DNA from: Planctomycetaceae bacterium
Lineage (GTDB): Bacteria; Planctomycetota; Phycisphaerae; Sedimentisphaerales; UBA12454
Assembly: GCA_021371795.1 (NCBI GenBank)
Contig: JAJFVK010000017.1
Location: forward strand, 1-64,000
Length of the DNA stretch: 64,000 nt
Direction of reading: 5' to 3'
A model generated the notes under the pieces. It worked only from the letters and a program-made list of their open reading frames with translations. It was not told the origin of the DNA and ran no database searches. The stretch's first letter is position 1; the number at the start of each line of letters is the position of its first letter. The translations under genes were made by a program, and so were the position numbers. Of this stretch, positions 8,325 to 16,103 are shown piece after piece.

Positions 8325-8429
8325 TTGGCAAGAATTAGAAGTTTTTATTATACGCAATGGCTACCGTTTACATCGAATAAGAAACGGATATTGTTGCTTG
8401 CCATTTTGAGTTACATCGCCTTGTGTTAA
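8325..8429 (+). CDS. candidate 34-residue small protein
   Basis: An ORF starting at TTG after an aggaaaggaa ribosome-binding-like stretch (8310-8319), 5-6 bases upstream. The deduced peptide begins MARIRSFYYTQWLPF, has a short basic patch (SNKKR), then a hydrophobic tail (ILLLAILSYIALC) ending in Cys. It could be a single-pass membrane micropeptide. It lies between a strong promoter and a strong terminator and is the only ORF in that transcript. Alternatively the transcript is a non-coding RNA and the ORF is chance. Family unknown to me. Confidence 0.4.
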   Translation: MARIRSFYYTQWLPFTSNKKRILLLAILSYIALC

Positions 8430-8468
8430 GTTACGTGATTTAACTTCTTAAAAATAGAGTTCGTACTC

Positions 8469-8495
8469 GGCCGACCTAAAAAGTCGGCCTTTTTT
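8469..8495 (+). terminator. rho-independent terminator
   Basis: Perfect 7-bp GC-rich stem ggccgac (8469-8475) and gtcggcc (8483-8489), 7-base loop, followed by six T (8490-8495). It ends the small ORF/RNA unit. The 525-base stretch from ftsY to hldD therefore holds promoter, small unit, terminator, inverted-repeat fragments (8551-8619) and a heptamer tract. Confidence 0.85.
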
Positions 8496-8619
8496 GTGCG
8501 CTATTTTTTGCATTTGACAACCAATCGGATTTTCCTTACTCTTTAAATCCGTTCCCGTAAGGGATTCAAGACCGTGTCATTCCCGCGCAGGTGGTTGAAA
8601 ACCCCTGTAGGGGGAATCC

Positions 8620-8654
8620 AATTTTTGATATTTAATTTTTGAAATTTGATATGA
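8620..8654. repeat. heptamer-periodic tract upstream of hldD
   Basis: Five 7-base units (aattttt, gatattt, aattttt, gaaattt, gatatga) run into the hldD start codon at 8651. Just before it, ggattc, cattcccgc and gggggaatcc are fragments of an intergenic inverted repeat. Confidence 0.5.
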
Positions 8655-9625
8655 TAATAGTAACAGGTGGTGCAGGTTTTATCGGCTCGGCAATAGTTGC
8701 CGCTCTTAACGCTAAAGGAATTAAAGACATTCTTGTCGTCGATATTCTCGGCGGTGATGAGAAGTGGAAGAATCTTCGTAATTTAGCGTACACGGATTAT
8801 CTCGAAGCGGACAATTTTCATGATATTATCACCGCGGGCAAATTCTTTTTGCCGGTCGAAGCGGTTTTTCATCTCGGCGCTTGTTCATCGACGACTGAAA
8901 CGGACGCATCGTATTTAACAAAGGTTAATTTTGAGTATTCCAAAACTGTTGCGCAATTCGCGATGGACAAAAAGGCGAGATTCATTTACGCATCGAGCGC
9001 AGCAACTTACGGCGACGGCGAAAAAGGTTTCTGCGATGACGAAGCGATGCTTTCGCAGTTGCAGCCTTTGAATATGTATGGCTTTTCAAAGCAGATGTTC
9101 GACCTTTGGTCACAGAACAATGGAATGGCGAAAAAAATTGTCGGCCTGAAATATTTCAATGTTTTCGGCCCGAACGAATATCACAAAGCCGATATGCGAA
9201 GTTTTGTGCTGAAAGGTTTCCAGCAGATTAAGCAAACCGGTCGCGTAAAACTGTTCAAATCGTATAATCCGCAGTACAAGGACGGCTGTCAGATGCGAGA
9301 TTTCCTGTATGTCAAGGATGCGGTCGATATGACGCTGTTTTTCCTTGAGAACAAAAAGGCCAATGGCGTTTTCAATGTCGGCACCGGCCGCGCACGCACA
9401 TGGCTCGATGTGGCTAATGCGATGTTTGCCGCGTTGGATATGCAGCCGAGCATTGATTTTATTGATATGCCGAGTATGTTGCGGGATAAGTACCAGTATT
9501 TCACACAGGCGGAAATCGGCAAGATTCGCGGAGCAGGCTATAAAAAGGAAATCACTTCGCTCGAAGATGCTGTCAGAGATTATGTGCAGAATTATTTAGC
9601 TGGTGAAAAGTATCTGTCTGCTTAA
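8651..9625 (+). CDS. hldD: ADP-L-glycero-D-manno-heptose 6-epimerase
   Basis: 324 residues from the ATG at 8651. An in-frame TTG at 8639 would add four residues, but the Rossmann strand MIIVTGGAGFIGS begins at this ATG, as in the family. It is an extended SDR: NAD(P) motif GGAGFIGS, catalytic YASSAATYGDG and MYGFSK (YxxxK), and substrate-binding FNVFGPNEYHK. It epimerises ADP-D-glycero- to ADP-L-glycero-manno-heptose for the LPS inner core. The other heptose genes are clustered at 57-61.5 kb, so this step is encoded separately. No good ribosome binding site; the upstream bases are repeat-derived. Confidence 0.93.
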   Translation: MIIVTGGAGFIGSAIVAALNAKGIKDILVVDILGGDEKWKNLRNLAYTDYLEADNFHDIITAGKFFLPVEAVFHLGACSSTTETDASYLTKVNFEYSKTVAQFAMDKKARFIYASSAATYGDGEKGFCDDEAMLSQLQPLNMYGFSKQMFDLWSQNNGMAKKIVGLKYFNVFGPNEYHKADMRSFVLKGFQQIKQTGRVKLFKSYNPQYKDGCQMRDFLYVKDAVDMTLFFLENKKANGVFNVGTGRARTWLDVANAMFAALDMQPSIDFIDMPSMLRDKYQYFTQAEIGKIRGAGYKKEITSLEDAVRDYVQNYLAGEKYLSA

Positions 9626-9646
9626 AAAATTGTAGTTAAATAAAAA

Positions 9647-9681
9647 TTAGTGTTAATTCGTGTTCATTCGTGGTTTCAAAT
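9647..9681. repeat. decamer-based repeat (ttcattcgtg type)
   Basis: The units ttaattcgtg and ttcattcgtg occur in tandem with a partial copy ttagtg before and gtttcaaat after. The same words appear at 52637-52665 (inverse) and 53076-53119. The GTG start of the next gene (9670) lies inside this repeat. Confidence 0.6.
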
Positions 9682-11454
9682 TTTTTACCCGCAACAGCAC
9701 AAGAAATGGCCTCGCGTGGCTGGAATCAGCCGGATGTCATTCTCGTTACCGGTGATGCGTATGTTGACCATCCGTCGTTTGGCGTTGCGCTGATTGGCCG
9801 ATGGCTCGAAAAGCACGGCTTCAAAGTCGCGATACTCGCGCAGCCCGACTGGAAGAGCGCAGATGCGTTTCGGATTTTTGGTCCGCCTCGATTGTTCTGG
9901 GGCATAACTTCCGGCTCAATCGATTCACGCTTTAATAATTATACTTCGCTCGGCCACAAACGCAGAGAAGATGTTTATTCGCCCGGCGGCGCACTTGGCA
10001 AACGCCCTGACAAACCTTTGCTTGCTTACGCGGCAAGAGCAAGAGAAGCGTTCAAAAATATTCCAATTATCATCGGCGGCCTTGAGGCGAGTCTCAAGCG
10101 GCTTGTGCATTTTGATTACATTGAAAACCAGCTCAAACGCAGCGTTCTTGTTGACGCCAAAGCTGACATGCTCGTTCACGGTATGGGCGAACTTGCGACG
10201 CTTGAAATCGCCAGAAGACTTGCGGCAGGGCAGTCGATTCGTGAAATTACAAATATCGCCGGTACTGCTTATCCTGTCTATAAAGGCGTTATACCGCCTG
10301 AAGACGCGATTGAGCTTCCGTCACTTGAACAGCAGATTAGCAAGCCTGAAATGGCAATGGAATCGCAGTTGCTGTATCAAAATCAAATCGCTTCTGACGG
10401 TAAACCTGTGCTGCAAGACCATGGCGCAGCGAAAATTATCGTGATGCCGCCTGCCGAACCGCTCGACGAAAAAACGATGGACGAAATTTACGCTATGCCG
10501 TTCACAAAATGCTGGCATCCGATGTACGACAAACGAGGCGGCGTGCCCGCGCTTGAGCCGGTGCAGACTTCGATAATCACGCATCGCGGCTGTTTCGGCG
10601 GCTGTTCGTTCTGTTCGCTTTATTTCCATCAGGGCAAACAGATTTCCAGCCGGTCAGTTGGTTCGATACTTGAAGAAGCAAAGAAACTCACAACTGAAAA
10701 ATTCTTCCGCGGCACGATTTCCGATATTGGCGGCCCGACGGCGAATATGTACGGTATGAAATGCGGGAATGATAAACCGTGCTTGCGGAATAGCTGTTTG
10801 TTCCCGACGCCGTGCAAATTTTTGAAAGCGGATTATTCACGGATGCTCAAGCTGATGGACGAGATTTTGAAATTCAGCAGGGCGGACAAACGCAAAATAA
10901 ATGTTTACATCGCTTCAGGCGTTCGGCACGACCTTGCGCTGATGAATGATGATTATATAAATCTGCTGACGCAGCATTTTGTCGGCGGGCATTTGAAAGT
11001 TGCGCCGGAGCATTCTTGTCCGAGAGTGTTGCAGTTGATGGGCAAACCGCCGTTTGAGCTTTTCGAGCAGTTTGCGGACAAATTCGCCGAAGCGTCGAGA
11101 AAAGCGGGCAAGCAGCAGTATCTTGTTCCGTATTTCATTAGTTCGCACCCCGGCTGCACAGCCGATGACGCGCTGCAACTGACGGAGTATCTGTTGGATA
11201 AGAATTGGCGTTTGGAGCAGGTTCAGGATTTCACACCTGTGCCGCTGACGCTTTCGACTGCGATGTACGTTTCGGAAAAGGACACCAAGGGCAAAAAGAT
11301 TTTCGTACCCAAAGGCCACAGCGACAAAAAATTGCAGTTAGCGCTTTTGCAGTACAGCCGACCGGAGTATCAGCAAATGTTGAAAAACTTCCTGTCGTCC
11401 AAAGGCCGAAAAGATTTGATTGCGAAATTAGGGAAGAATAAACATTATCGTTAA
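9670..11454 (+). CDS. YgiQ-family radical SAM protein
   Basis: 594 residues. The N-terminal segment FLPATAQEMASRGWNQPDVI and DAYVDHPSFGVALIGR are hallmarks of the YgiQ (UPF0313) family. The radical SAM cluster motif is CFGGCSFC (CxxxCxxC) near residue 314, followed by a large SAM-binding barrel and a basic C-terminus. It presumably binds a [4Fe-4S] cluster and generates a 5'-deoxyadenosyl radical; the substrate is unknown for the family. The GTG start is chosen because the conserved FLP..EM..GW segment lies before the first in-frame ATG. That start codon is supplied by a repeat. Confidence 0.93.
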   Translation: MVSNFLPATAQEMASRGWNQPDVILVTGDAYVDHPSFGVALIGRWLEKHGFKVAILAQPDWKSADAFRIFGPPRLFWGITSGSIDSRFNNYTSLGHKRREDVYSPGGALGKRPDKPLLAYAARAREAFKNIPIIIGGLEASLKRLVHFDYIENQLKRSVLVDAKADMLVHGMGELATLEIARRLAAGQSIREITNIAGTAYPVYKGVIPPEDAIELPSLEQQISKPEMAMESQLLYQNQIASDGKPVLQDHGAAKIIVMPPAEPLDEKTMDEIYAMPFTKCWHPMYDKRGGVPALEPVQTSIITHRGCFGGCSFCSLYFHQGKQISSRSVGSILEEAKKLTTEKFFRGTISDIGGPTANMYGMKCGNDKPCLRNSCLFPTPCKFLKADYSRMLKLMDEILKFSRADKRKINVYIASGVRHDLALMNDDYINLLTQHFVGGHLKVAPEHSCPRVLQLMGKPPFELFEQFADKFAEASRKAGKQQYLVPYFISSHPGCTADDALQLTEYLLDKNWRLEQVQDFTPVPLTLSTAMYVSEKDTKGKKIFVPKGHSDKKLQLALLQYSRPEYQQMLKNFLSSKGRKDLIAKLGKNKHYR

Positions 11455-11475
11455 TTTTTTTGTAAGGAAGGAACC

Positions 11476-12081
11476 TTGAACAAGAAAATTGTACCTTTAG
11501 CGTTACTGGCTTTATACGTCGTTGTATTCATTGTTTGTGCGATTTCGCCTTATGACAGGAATGTATGGTTTGCGGAAAACGCCCCGATTGTTTTGATTGT
11601 CATTGTTATTATTATTGTTTCGCATTTCCATCTTTTCAGTCCTTTAAGTTATATTATGATGTCTGTGCTTGTGATTCTGCATACTATCGGCGGACATTAT
11701 ACTTTCGAGAGGGTGCCGTTCGATTTTATAACGAATCTTTTCGGCTTTGAACGCAATCATTACGACAGGGTTGCTCATTTTTCGGTTGGTTTCTACGCAT
11801 GTCCGATAGCTGAACTTTTGCTTGCGAAAAAATCACTCAATTCAAAATTGGTTTTGATTTTGTTTCCTGTTTTCGCAATCGTAACAGTCGCGGCGGGTTA
11901 TGAAATTTTTGAATGGCTGTACGCTGTCAACGCGGATAAAGAAGCGGGTATAGCTGTGCTTGGTTCGCAGGGCGATATCTGGGATGCGCAAAAAGATATG
12001 CTTGCGGATACTCTGGGAGCTTGTTTTACGATGGTGGTTTTCTGGCTGACAAACCGCAAAAAACTTAACGAAATCAATTAG
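11476..12081 (+). CDS. DUF2238 (YjdF-like) inner membrane protein
   Basis: 201 residues starting at TTG, supported by aaggaagg just upstream. There are about five or six predicted membrane segments. The family signature lies around residue 90: NLFGFERNHYDRVAHFSVGF with conserved Asp, Arg and His, plus a later YEIFEW. The molecular function of the family is unknown. It follows the radical SAM gene by 21 bases, so they may be co-transcribed. Confidence 0.85.
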   Translation: MNKKIVPLALLALYVVVFIVCAISPYDRNVWFAENAPIVLIVIVIIIVSHFHLFSPLSYIMMSVLVILHTIGGHYTFERVPFDFITNLFGFERNHYDRVAHFSVGFYACPIAELLLAKKSLNSKLVLILFPVFAIVTVAAGYEIFEWLYAVNADKEAGIAVLGSQGDIWDAQKDMLADTLGACFTMVVFWLTNRKKLNEIN

Positions 12082-12133
12082 CCGATTCTGCGTTGCACTT
12101 ATAGTGTTTTTGGCATATAATATTGAATAGCTT

Positions 12134-13459
12134 ATGATATACATATATGAAATAATAATAATCGTTGTGATGTTGGTTTTTAACGCCATTTTTGCGGCGT
12201 ATGAAATGGCGATTGCGTCTGTAACTTCGGCTCGGCTGGAGGTTCTTCGCGGCGAAAACAAAAAGGGCGCAAACGAAGCGGTCTTCATGAAAAACAATAT
12301 GGAGGCCAGTCTTGCGGTTATTCAGCTTGGTATCACACTGGCGGGCGCATTCGCAGCGGCCACCGGCGGCGCAGGCATCGGCGAAAGTCTAACGCCGTAT
12401 CTTGTCAAAACGTTCGGGCTTCATCTGATTCTCGCACGCACAATTTCGATTATTTTTCTAATCATTCCATATACATTCATCGTTATGGTTTTTGGCGAAC
12501 TTGTGCCGAAGATGCTGGCTCTTAAAAACAAAGAGAGAATTATTTTGCTGCTGTCTCCGCATATGAAGCGTCTGGCAACCGTCGTTAATCCGATTATTTC
12601 GATAATTGAAGTGATAGTGAAACGCCTTGTAAGTCTTGTAACGAGTTTTAGCCCGCTGAAAGGTATCGAACGCACGCACGGCTTTTACGATTTTCGCGCA
12701 GCGGTTTCACTCGCAAGGGCGTCGAAACTGCTTAACGCTCATCAGGAAAAAATCGTACTGTCAAGCGCGCTGCTGTCTATTCGGCCGGTGAAGGAGATTA
12801 TCATTCCCGCGCAGGACATTGCGATGGTTTGGTCTGAAGACAGTCTGATGGAAGCGCTCGTCAGGGCGCATTTGGATATGCACACGAGATTTCCCACCTG
12901 CCGGGTTAAGAACGACCCGCAGACAATCGAGGGATACATAAATTTCAAGGATATCGTATATGCCCTTAAAACAGTGCCTGCCGATCCATCGCTTAAAGGC
13001 ATTGTGCGAACGATAAAAAAAATCGACGGCGAGCATACTATTTCGCAGGCGATGGAAAAAATGATTCAGGAAAAACTGCACATCGCTGTTGTTACCGGCA
13101 AAGATGGCAAAATTATGGGTATGGTAACGCTTGAGGACATTCTCGAAGAGCTGGTCGGTGAGATTGAAGACGAGTTCGACTATCTGCCGACGCACATAAG
13201 TTCGTGCGGTTCGGACTGCTGGATTATGGGCGGCGGGCTGCCGATGAGCAAGGTCTATTCGACACTGGGCAGAAATTTTGCGGTTCAGGAGGGCGAAAAA
13301 ATGCCCACGCTTAACGAATGGATTATGCAGCGGGCCAATCGTGAACTTGAGGGCGGCGAAGTTATCGAAGCTGATAACGTTAGAGTTGTTGTGCGAAAAT
13401 TCAGACGCAAAAAAATATCCGAAGCCCTCGTCGGCCTAAAACCACAGCCCCAGCCGTAA
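12134..13459 (+). CDS. CNNM/CorC (hemolysin-C-like) transporter family protein
   Basis: 441 residues. An N-terminal DUF21/CNNM membrane domain (about 1-190, three to four membrane helices, with a conserved GELVPK segment), then a paired CBS (Bateman) module (about 205-335), and a C-terminal CorC_HlyC domain (about 350-430). Family members bind Mg2+-ATP in the CBS pair and are linked to Mg2+/Co2+ export. Inner membrane. It lies 52 bases after the DUF2238 gene and is convergent with the next gene, 10 bases apart. Start chosen at the ATG preceding the first membrane helix. Confidence 0.9.
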   Translation: MIYIYEIIIIVVMLVFNAIFAAYEMAIASVTSARLEVLRGENKKGANEAVFMKNNMEASLAVIQLGITLAGAFAAATGGAGIGESLTPYLVKTFGLHLILARTISIIFLIIPYTFIVMVFGELVPKMLALKNKERIILLLSPHMKRLATVVNPIISIIEVIVKRLVSLVTSFSPLKGIERTHGFYDFRAAVSLARASKLLNAHQEKIVLSSALLSIRPVKEIIIPAQDIAMVWSEDSLMEALVRAHLDMHTRFPTCRVKNDPQTIEGYINFKDIVYALKTVPADPSLKGIVRTIKKIDGEHTISQAMEKMIQEKLHIAVVTGKDGKIMGMVTLEDILEELVGEIEDEFDYLPTHISSCGSDCWIMGGGLPMSKVYSTLGRNFAVQEGEKMPTLNEWIMQRANRELEGGEVIEADNVRVVVRKFRRKKISEALVGLKPQPQP

Positions 13460-13469
13460 CGCAGAGAAA

Positions 13470-13922
13470 TCAGAAAATCGCTTTTACCACTTCTATCGGT
13501 TCGACTCTATACACAGAGCCTTTTCCCTCGAAGAAATTGTGTTGTTCGATGAGATGAATATTCAAATCCGTCCATTTGACGATTATTCCAGTTTGGGTGT
13601 TTTTTACGAAAGTGATTCTTTTGGCATATCTGCACGAATCAGGCCACGGACACGTTATAATGCCCTTGGCTTCCTCAACTCTCGTCTCGTGTGTTTTGTC
13701 AATATTTGTCCAGTTGCCCATAGCGGGTATTGCCTTTTTTGTAATTTCTTTCATTCGTTCGACTAATGTCGAGATAGTTTTTTCCGCCTTGGCGAGTTCG
13801 GCTAAATCATTGCTGATTATTTCATCCAGGTTCCGGGAATCTGTTCCCAAAAAACCGCCTGCCACAACAACTGACGAACGTAATATATTGTCCAAATTTT
13901 CCAAATCAGAAAGCTTTTTCAT
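13470..13922 (-). CDS. conserved-looking unknown protein, partner of the NqrF-like gene
   Basis: 150 residues, cytoplasmic by composition. The N-terminal half is helical (LDNILRSSVVVAGGFLG, LAELAKAEKTISTLVERMKE). The C-terminal half carries CPWPDSCRYAKRI and IKW/VKW-type beta strands ending NIHLIEQHNFFEGKGS. The CPWPDSC pair of cysteines could bind metal or be redox-active. It starts 11 bases after the NqrF-like gene stops on the same strand, which suggests a shared operon. I do not recognise the family. Confidence 0.65.
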   Translation of the reverse strand: MKKLSDLENLDNILRSSVVVAGGFLGTDSRNLDEIISNDLAELAKAEKTISTLVERMKEITKKAIPAMGNWTNIDKTHETRVEEAKGIITCPWPDSCRYAKRITFVKNTQTGIIVKWTDLNIHLIEQHNFFEGKGSVYRVEPIEVVKAIF

Positions 13923-13933
13923 ATTCCATCTCT

Positions 13934-14989
13934 TTATTCGAACTTGTCATAGAAAATATTTTCTTCTTTTGTTCCCATTTCTTTCAGAACTTTTACAGAT
14001 GCGTCAATCATACCCGGACTTCCGCAAAGATATGCTTCGCTCTCGGCTGCGTTTTTTAAATCTTCACGAACGACCTGTGTTATGAGCCCGGTTTTTCCGT
14101 TCCAATTTTCACCCTCATCAGGCGATGCGACGGCAGGTATGAATTTGAAGTCTGCCAGTTCTTTTTCAAATTGACTCATCAGCTTAAGGCCGCATAAATC
14201 TTTTACTTTATTTGCACCGAGGTAAAGCACAGCCTTGCGTTTGCTGCCGGTATTTTTCAGATTATGCAGCATACATTTAATTGCTGATATGCCCGAGCCG
14301 CCTGCGATAAAGACTATTGGCGTGTTTGTATCAGACAGTTTGAATTGACCGTAGGGGCCGCCGAGCCGTATGTTATCACCGACTTTCAGATATTTGAAGC
14401 AATATGTTGTGGATATGCCGTCCGGCGCAAGACGCATAATAAATTCAATATGGTTTTTATCGGAAGGGTCCGACGAGATAGAGTATGCTCGGACAGTTGG
14501 CTGACTGGATTTTTCATAAACCGGAACAAACAGATGCATATATTGTCCCGGCGTGTAATCTAATTGCCCGCCGGCCGGCAGTTCAAATCTTAATTGTTTT
14601 ATGTCGTAGTTAAGGTCGGTTATTTCAACGCATTTGCAGCTATATTCTTTGACGGCAAAAAGTTCAGGCGGGATAATAATTTTTAAATCTTTTTCGACTT
14701 TGACCTGACAGGACAGTCGGACATTCGATTGTTTTTCCTTATCGTTAAGCAGCGGCTCTTCGCTCGCAAGCACAGGGCCTGCGCCTTCGAGAACCTTTAG
14801 CTTGCACAGCCCGCATTTAGCTTTGCCTCCGCAAGCGGTGGGGATAAATATTTTTTGTCGGCGAAGCGTTGAAAGCAGACTCTTGCCGCCCTCAACTTCG
14901 ATTTCCTTTTCTTCGTTAATCTTTATTTTATACATTTTTTGCCGTGGAGATGTATTGTCGATGCTGTCTGCTTTTTGGGAATCTGCCAT
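13934..14989 (-). CDS. soluble NqrF-like ferredoxin-FAD-NAD(P)H reductase
   Basis: 351 residues. An N-terminal plant-type [2Fe-2S] domain has Cys53, Cys59, Cys62 and Cys94 (CGGKAKCGLC then C). An FAD-binding barrel has RAYSISS at 167 and GGPYGQF, and an NAD-binding domain has IAGGSGISAIKCML and the C-terminal LCGSPGMI and YDKF. This is the layout of NqrF and of oxygenase reductases. Unlike NqrF it has no N-terminal membrane helix, and no nqrA-E genes are adjacent, so it probably passes electrons from NAD(P)H to an unidentified soluble acceptor. Ribosome-binding-like aaggat lies upstream. Confidence 0.85.
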   Translation of the reverse strand: MADSQKADSIDNTSPRQKMYKIKINEEKEIEVEGGKSLLSTLRRQKIFIPTACGGKAKCGLCKLKVLEGAGPVLASEEPLLNDKEKQSNVRLSCQVKVEKDLKIIIPPELFAVKEYSCKCVEITDLNYDIKQLRFELPAGGQLDYTPGQYMHLFVPVYEKSSQPTVRAYSISSDPSDKNHIEFIMRLAPDGISTTYCFKYLKVGDNIRLGGPYGQFKLSDTNTPIVFIAGGSGISAIKCMLHNLKNTGSKRKAVLYLGANKVKDLCGLKLMSQFEKELADFKFIPAVASPDEGENWNGKTGLITQVVREDLKNAAESEAYLCGSPGMIDASVKVLKEMGTKEENIFYDKFE

Positions 14990-15178
14990 CTATCCAATCC
15001 TTTTTTTTACGGCTTTTCTGCTTTTTATCATATTTCTTTTAATAAATCAAATTAAGAGTTTAATTGATGGGGCGATTGTTTGCGGGGAATCAATATTTTT
15101 TTTCGGACGTTCCCCGGAAGAGTGTATGCTATTTTGTGAAAAATTTTATGAAATTTACATTTAGACAGCAGGGATGTA

Positions 15179-15478
15179 TTAAGCTATTCCAAGAGTAATT
15201 GCGCGTTTTACAAGGTCTGCGGCTGTTTTTGCACCTAATTTATGCATTACTCTATTTCGATGATATTCTATTGTTCGTTCGGTTCGGTTGATTTGTTGTG
15301 ATATTTCCTTGTTTGTATGTCCTGCTACTATGAGGTCTAATATCTCTGTTTCTCTTTTTGTTAAGTTGTTGTCTTCAAAGGGTTTACATAGTGTTGTCTC
15401 AAGAAGCTCATCGTTTTGGAAACGTGAATATTCCGGAGAGATACTTTTTTCCAACAATAATTCTTGAGCATCGGCCAT
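15179..15478 (-). CDS. LuxR/GerE-type helix-turn-helix regulator (short)
   Basis: 99 residues. The C-terminal 65 are a complete LuxR-type DNA-binding domain: LTKRETEILDLIVAGHTNKE, then TERTIEYHRNRVMHKLGAKT. There is no receiver or autoinducer domain; the first 35 residues are acidic and featureless. Such short members may act with a separate receiver protein, and the two-component genes beginning 215 bases upstream on the opposite strand are plausible partners. That link is inference. Confidence 0.85.
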   Translation of the reverse strand: MADAQELLLEKSISPEYSRFQNDELLETTLCKPFEDNNLTKRETEILDLIVAGHTNKEISQQINRTERTIEYHRNRVMHKLGAKTAADLVKRAITLGIA

Positions 15479-15692
15479 GAGACAGCCCTCTGTATTTATT
15501 TTTGTTCCAGTTTACAGTCCTTACCAATTTGATTCTCGCAAGAAGCCGGCGTAACTTAAGTGGGAAATTTCCTTATTTCTGGTATTTTCCGAAGTTAATA
15601 CATCCTATAAAATGCCGAAAATACTATAAGAGAGAAATATAAATAGAGTTAAAACCGCAACTTGCGGGGAAATTAAGCGGAAGGATCATAAA

Positions 15693-16091
15693 ATGTTCAA
15701 AGCAAAAACAATAATGTCCAGGAACGTGATAAGTGTGAAAAGGGACACAGAGGTTTACGATGCGATTAGAACTTTAGATGCGAATGATATTACAGGCTTG
15801 CCGGTCGTCAACGATGATATGACCATTGCCGGCATTATTACCGAGAAAGACGTTCTAAGTTTGCTGTATGATACAGACAACAAATCCAGCAAAGTAGAGG
15901 ATTTTATGACAAAGGGCATTGTCAGTTTCAACGAGGACGACAGTCTCATAGACATCACGGAGTGTTTGATAGAAAACAGTTTCCGAAGAGTGCCTATCAC
16001 ATCCGGCGGAAAGCTTGTTGGAATTATCAGCCGCAAAGACATTATCAGTTACATTTTGAAATTGAGACATCAGGATAAAAGTCATTCGTAG
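15693..16091 (+). CDS. two-CBS-domain protein
   Basis: 132 residues made of a CBS pair (about 7-60 and 70-128) with DITGLPVVNDD, AGIITEKDVL, RRVPIT and GIISRKDIISYI. CBS pairs bind adenosyl ligands and act as energy or nucleotide sensors. A strong ggaagga (15679-15685) lies 7 bases before the ATG. It ends 12 bases before the histidine kinase gene, so it likely belongs to that signalling operon. Confidence 0.9.
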   Translation: MFKAKTIMSRNVISVKRDTEVYDAIRTLDANDITGLPVVNDDMTIAGIITEKDVLSLLYDTDNKSSKVEDFMTKGIVSFNEDDSLIDITECLIENSFRRVPITSGGKLVGIISRKDIISYILKLRHQDKSHS

Positions 16092-16103
16092 AAAGTTGAA
16101 ACT

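Noticed and set aside
8300-8500. 6S, SRP, tmRNA or RNase P RNA
   Set aside because: Length and the absence of the diagnostic motifs of each family do not fit; kept as an unknown small unit.
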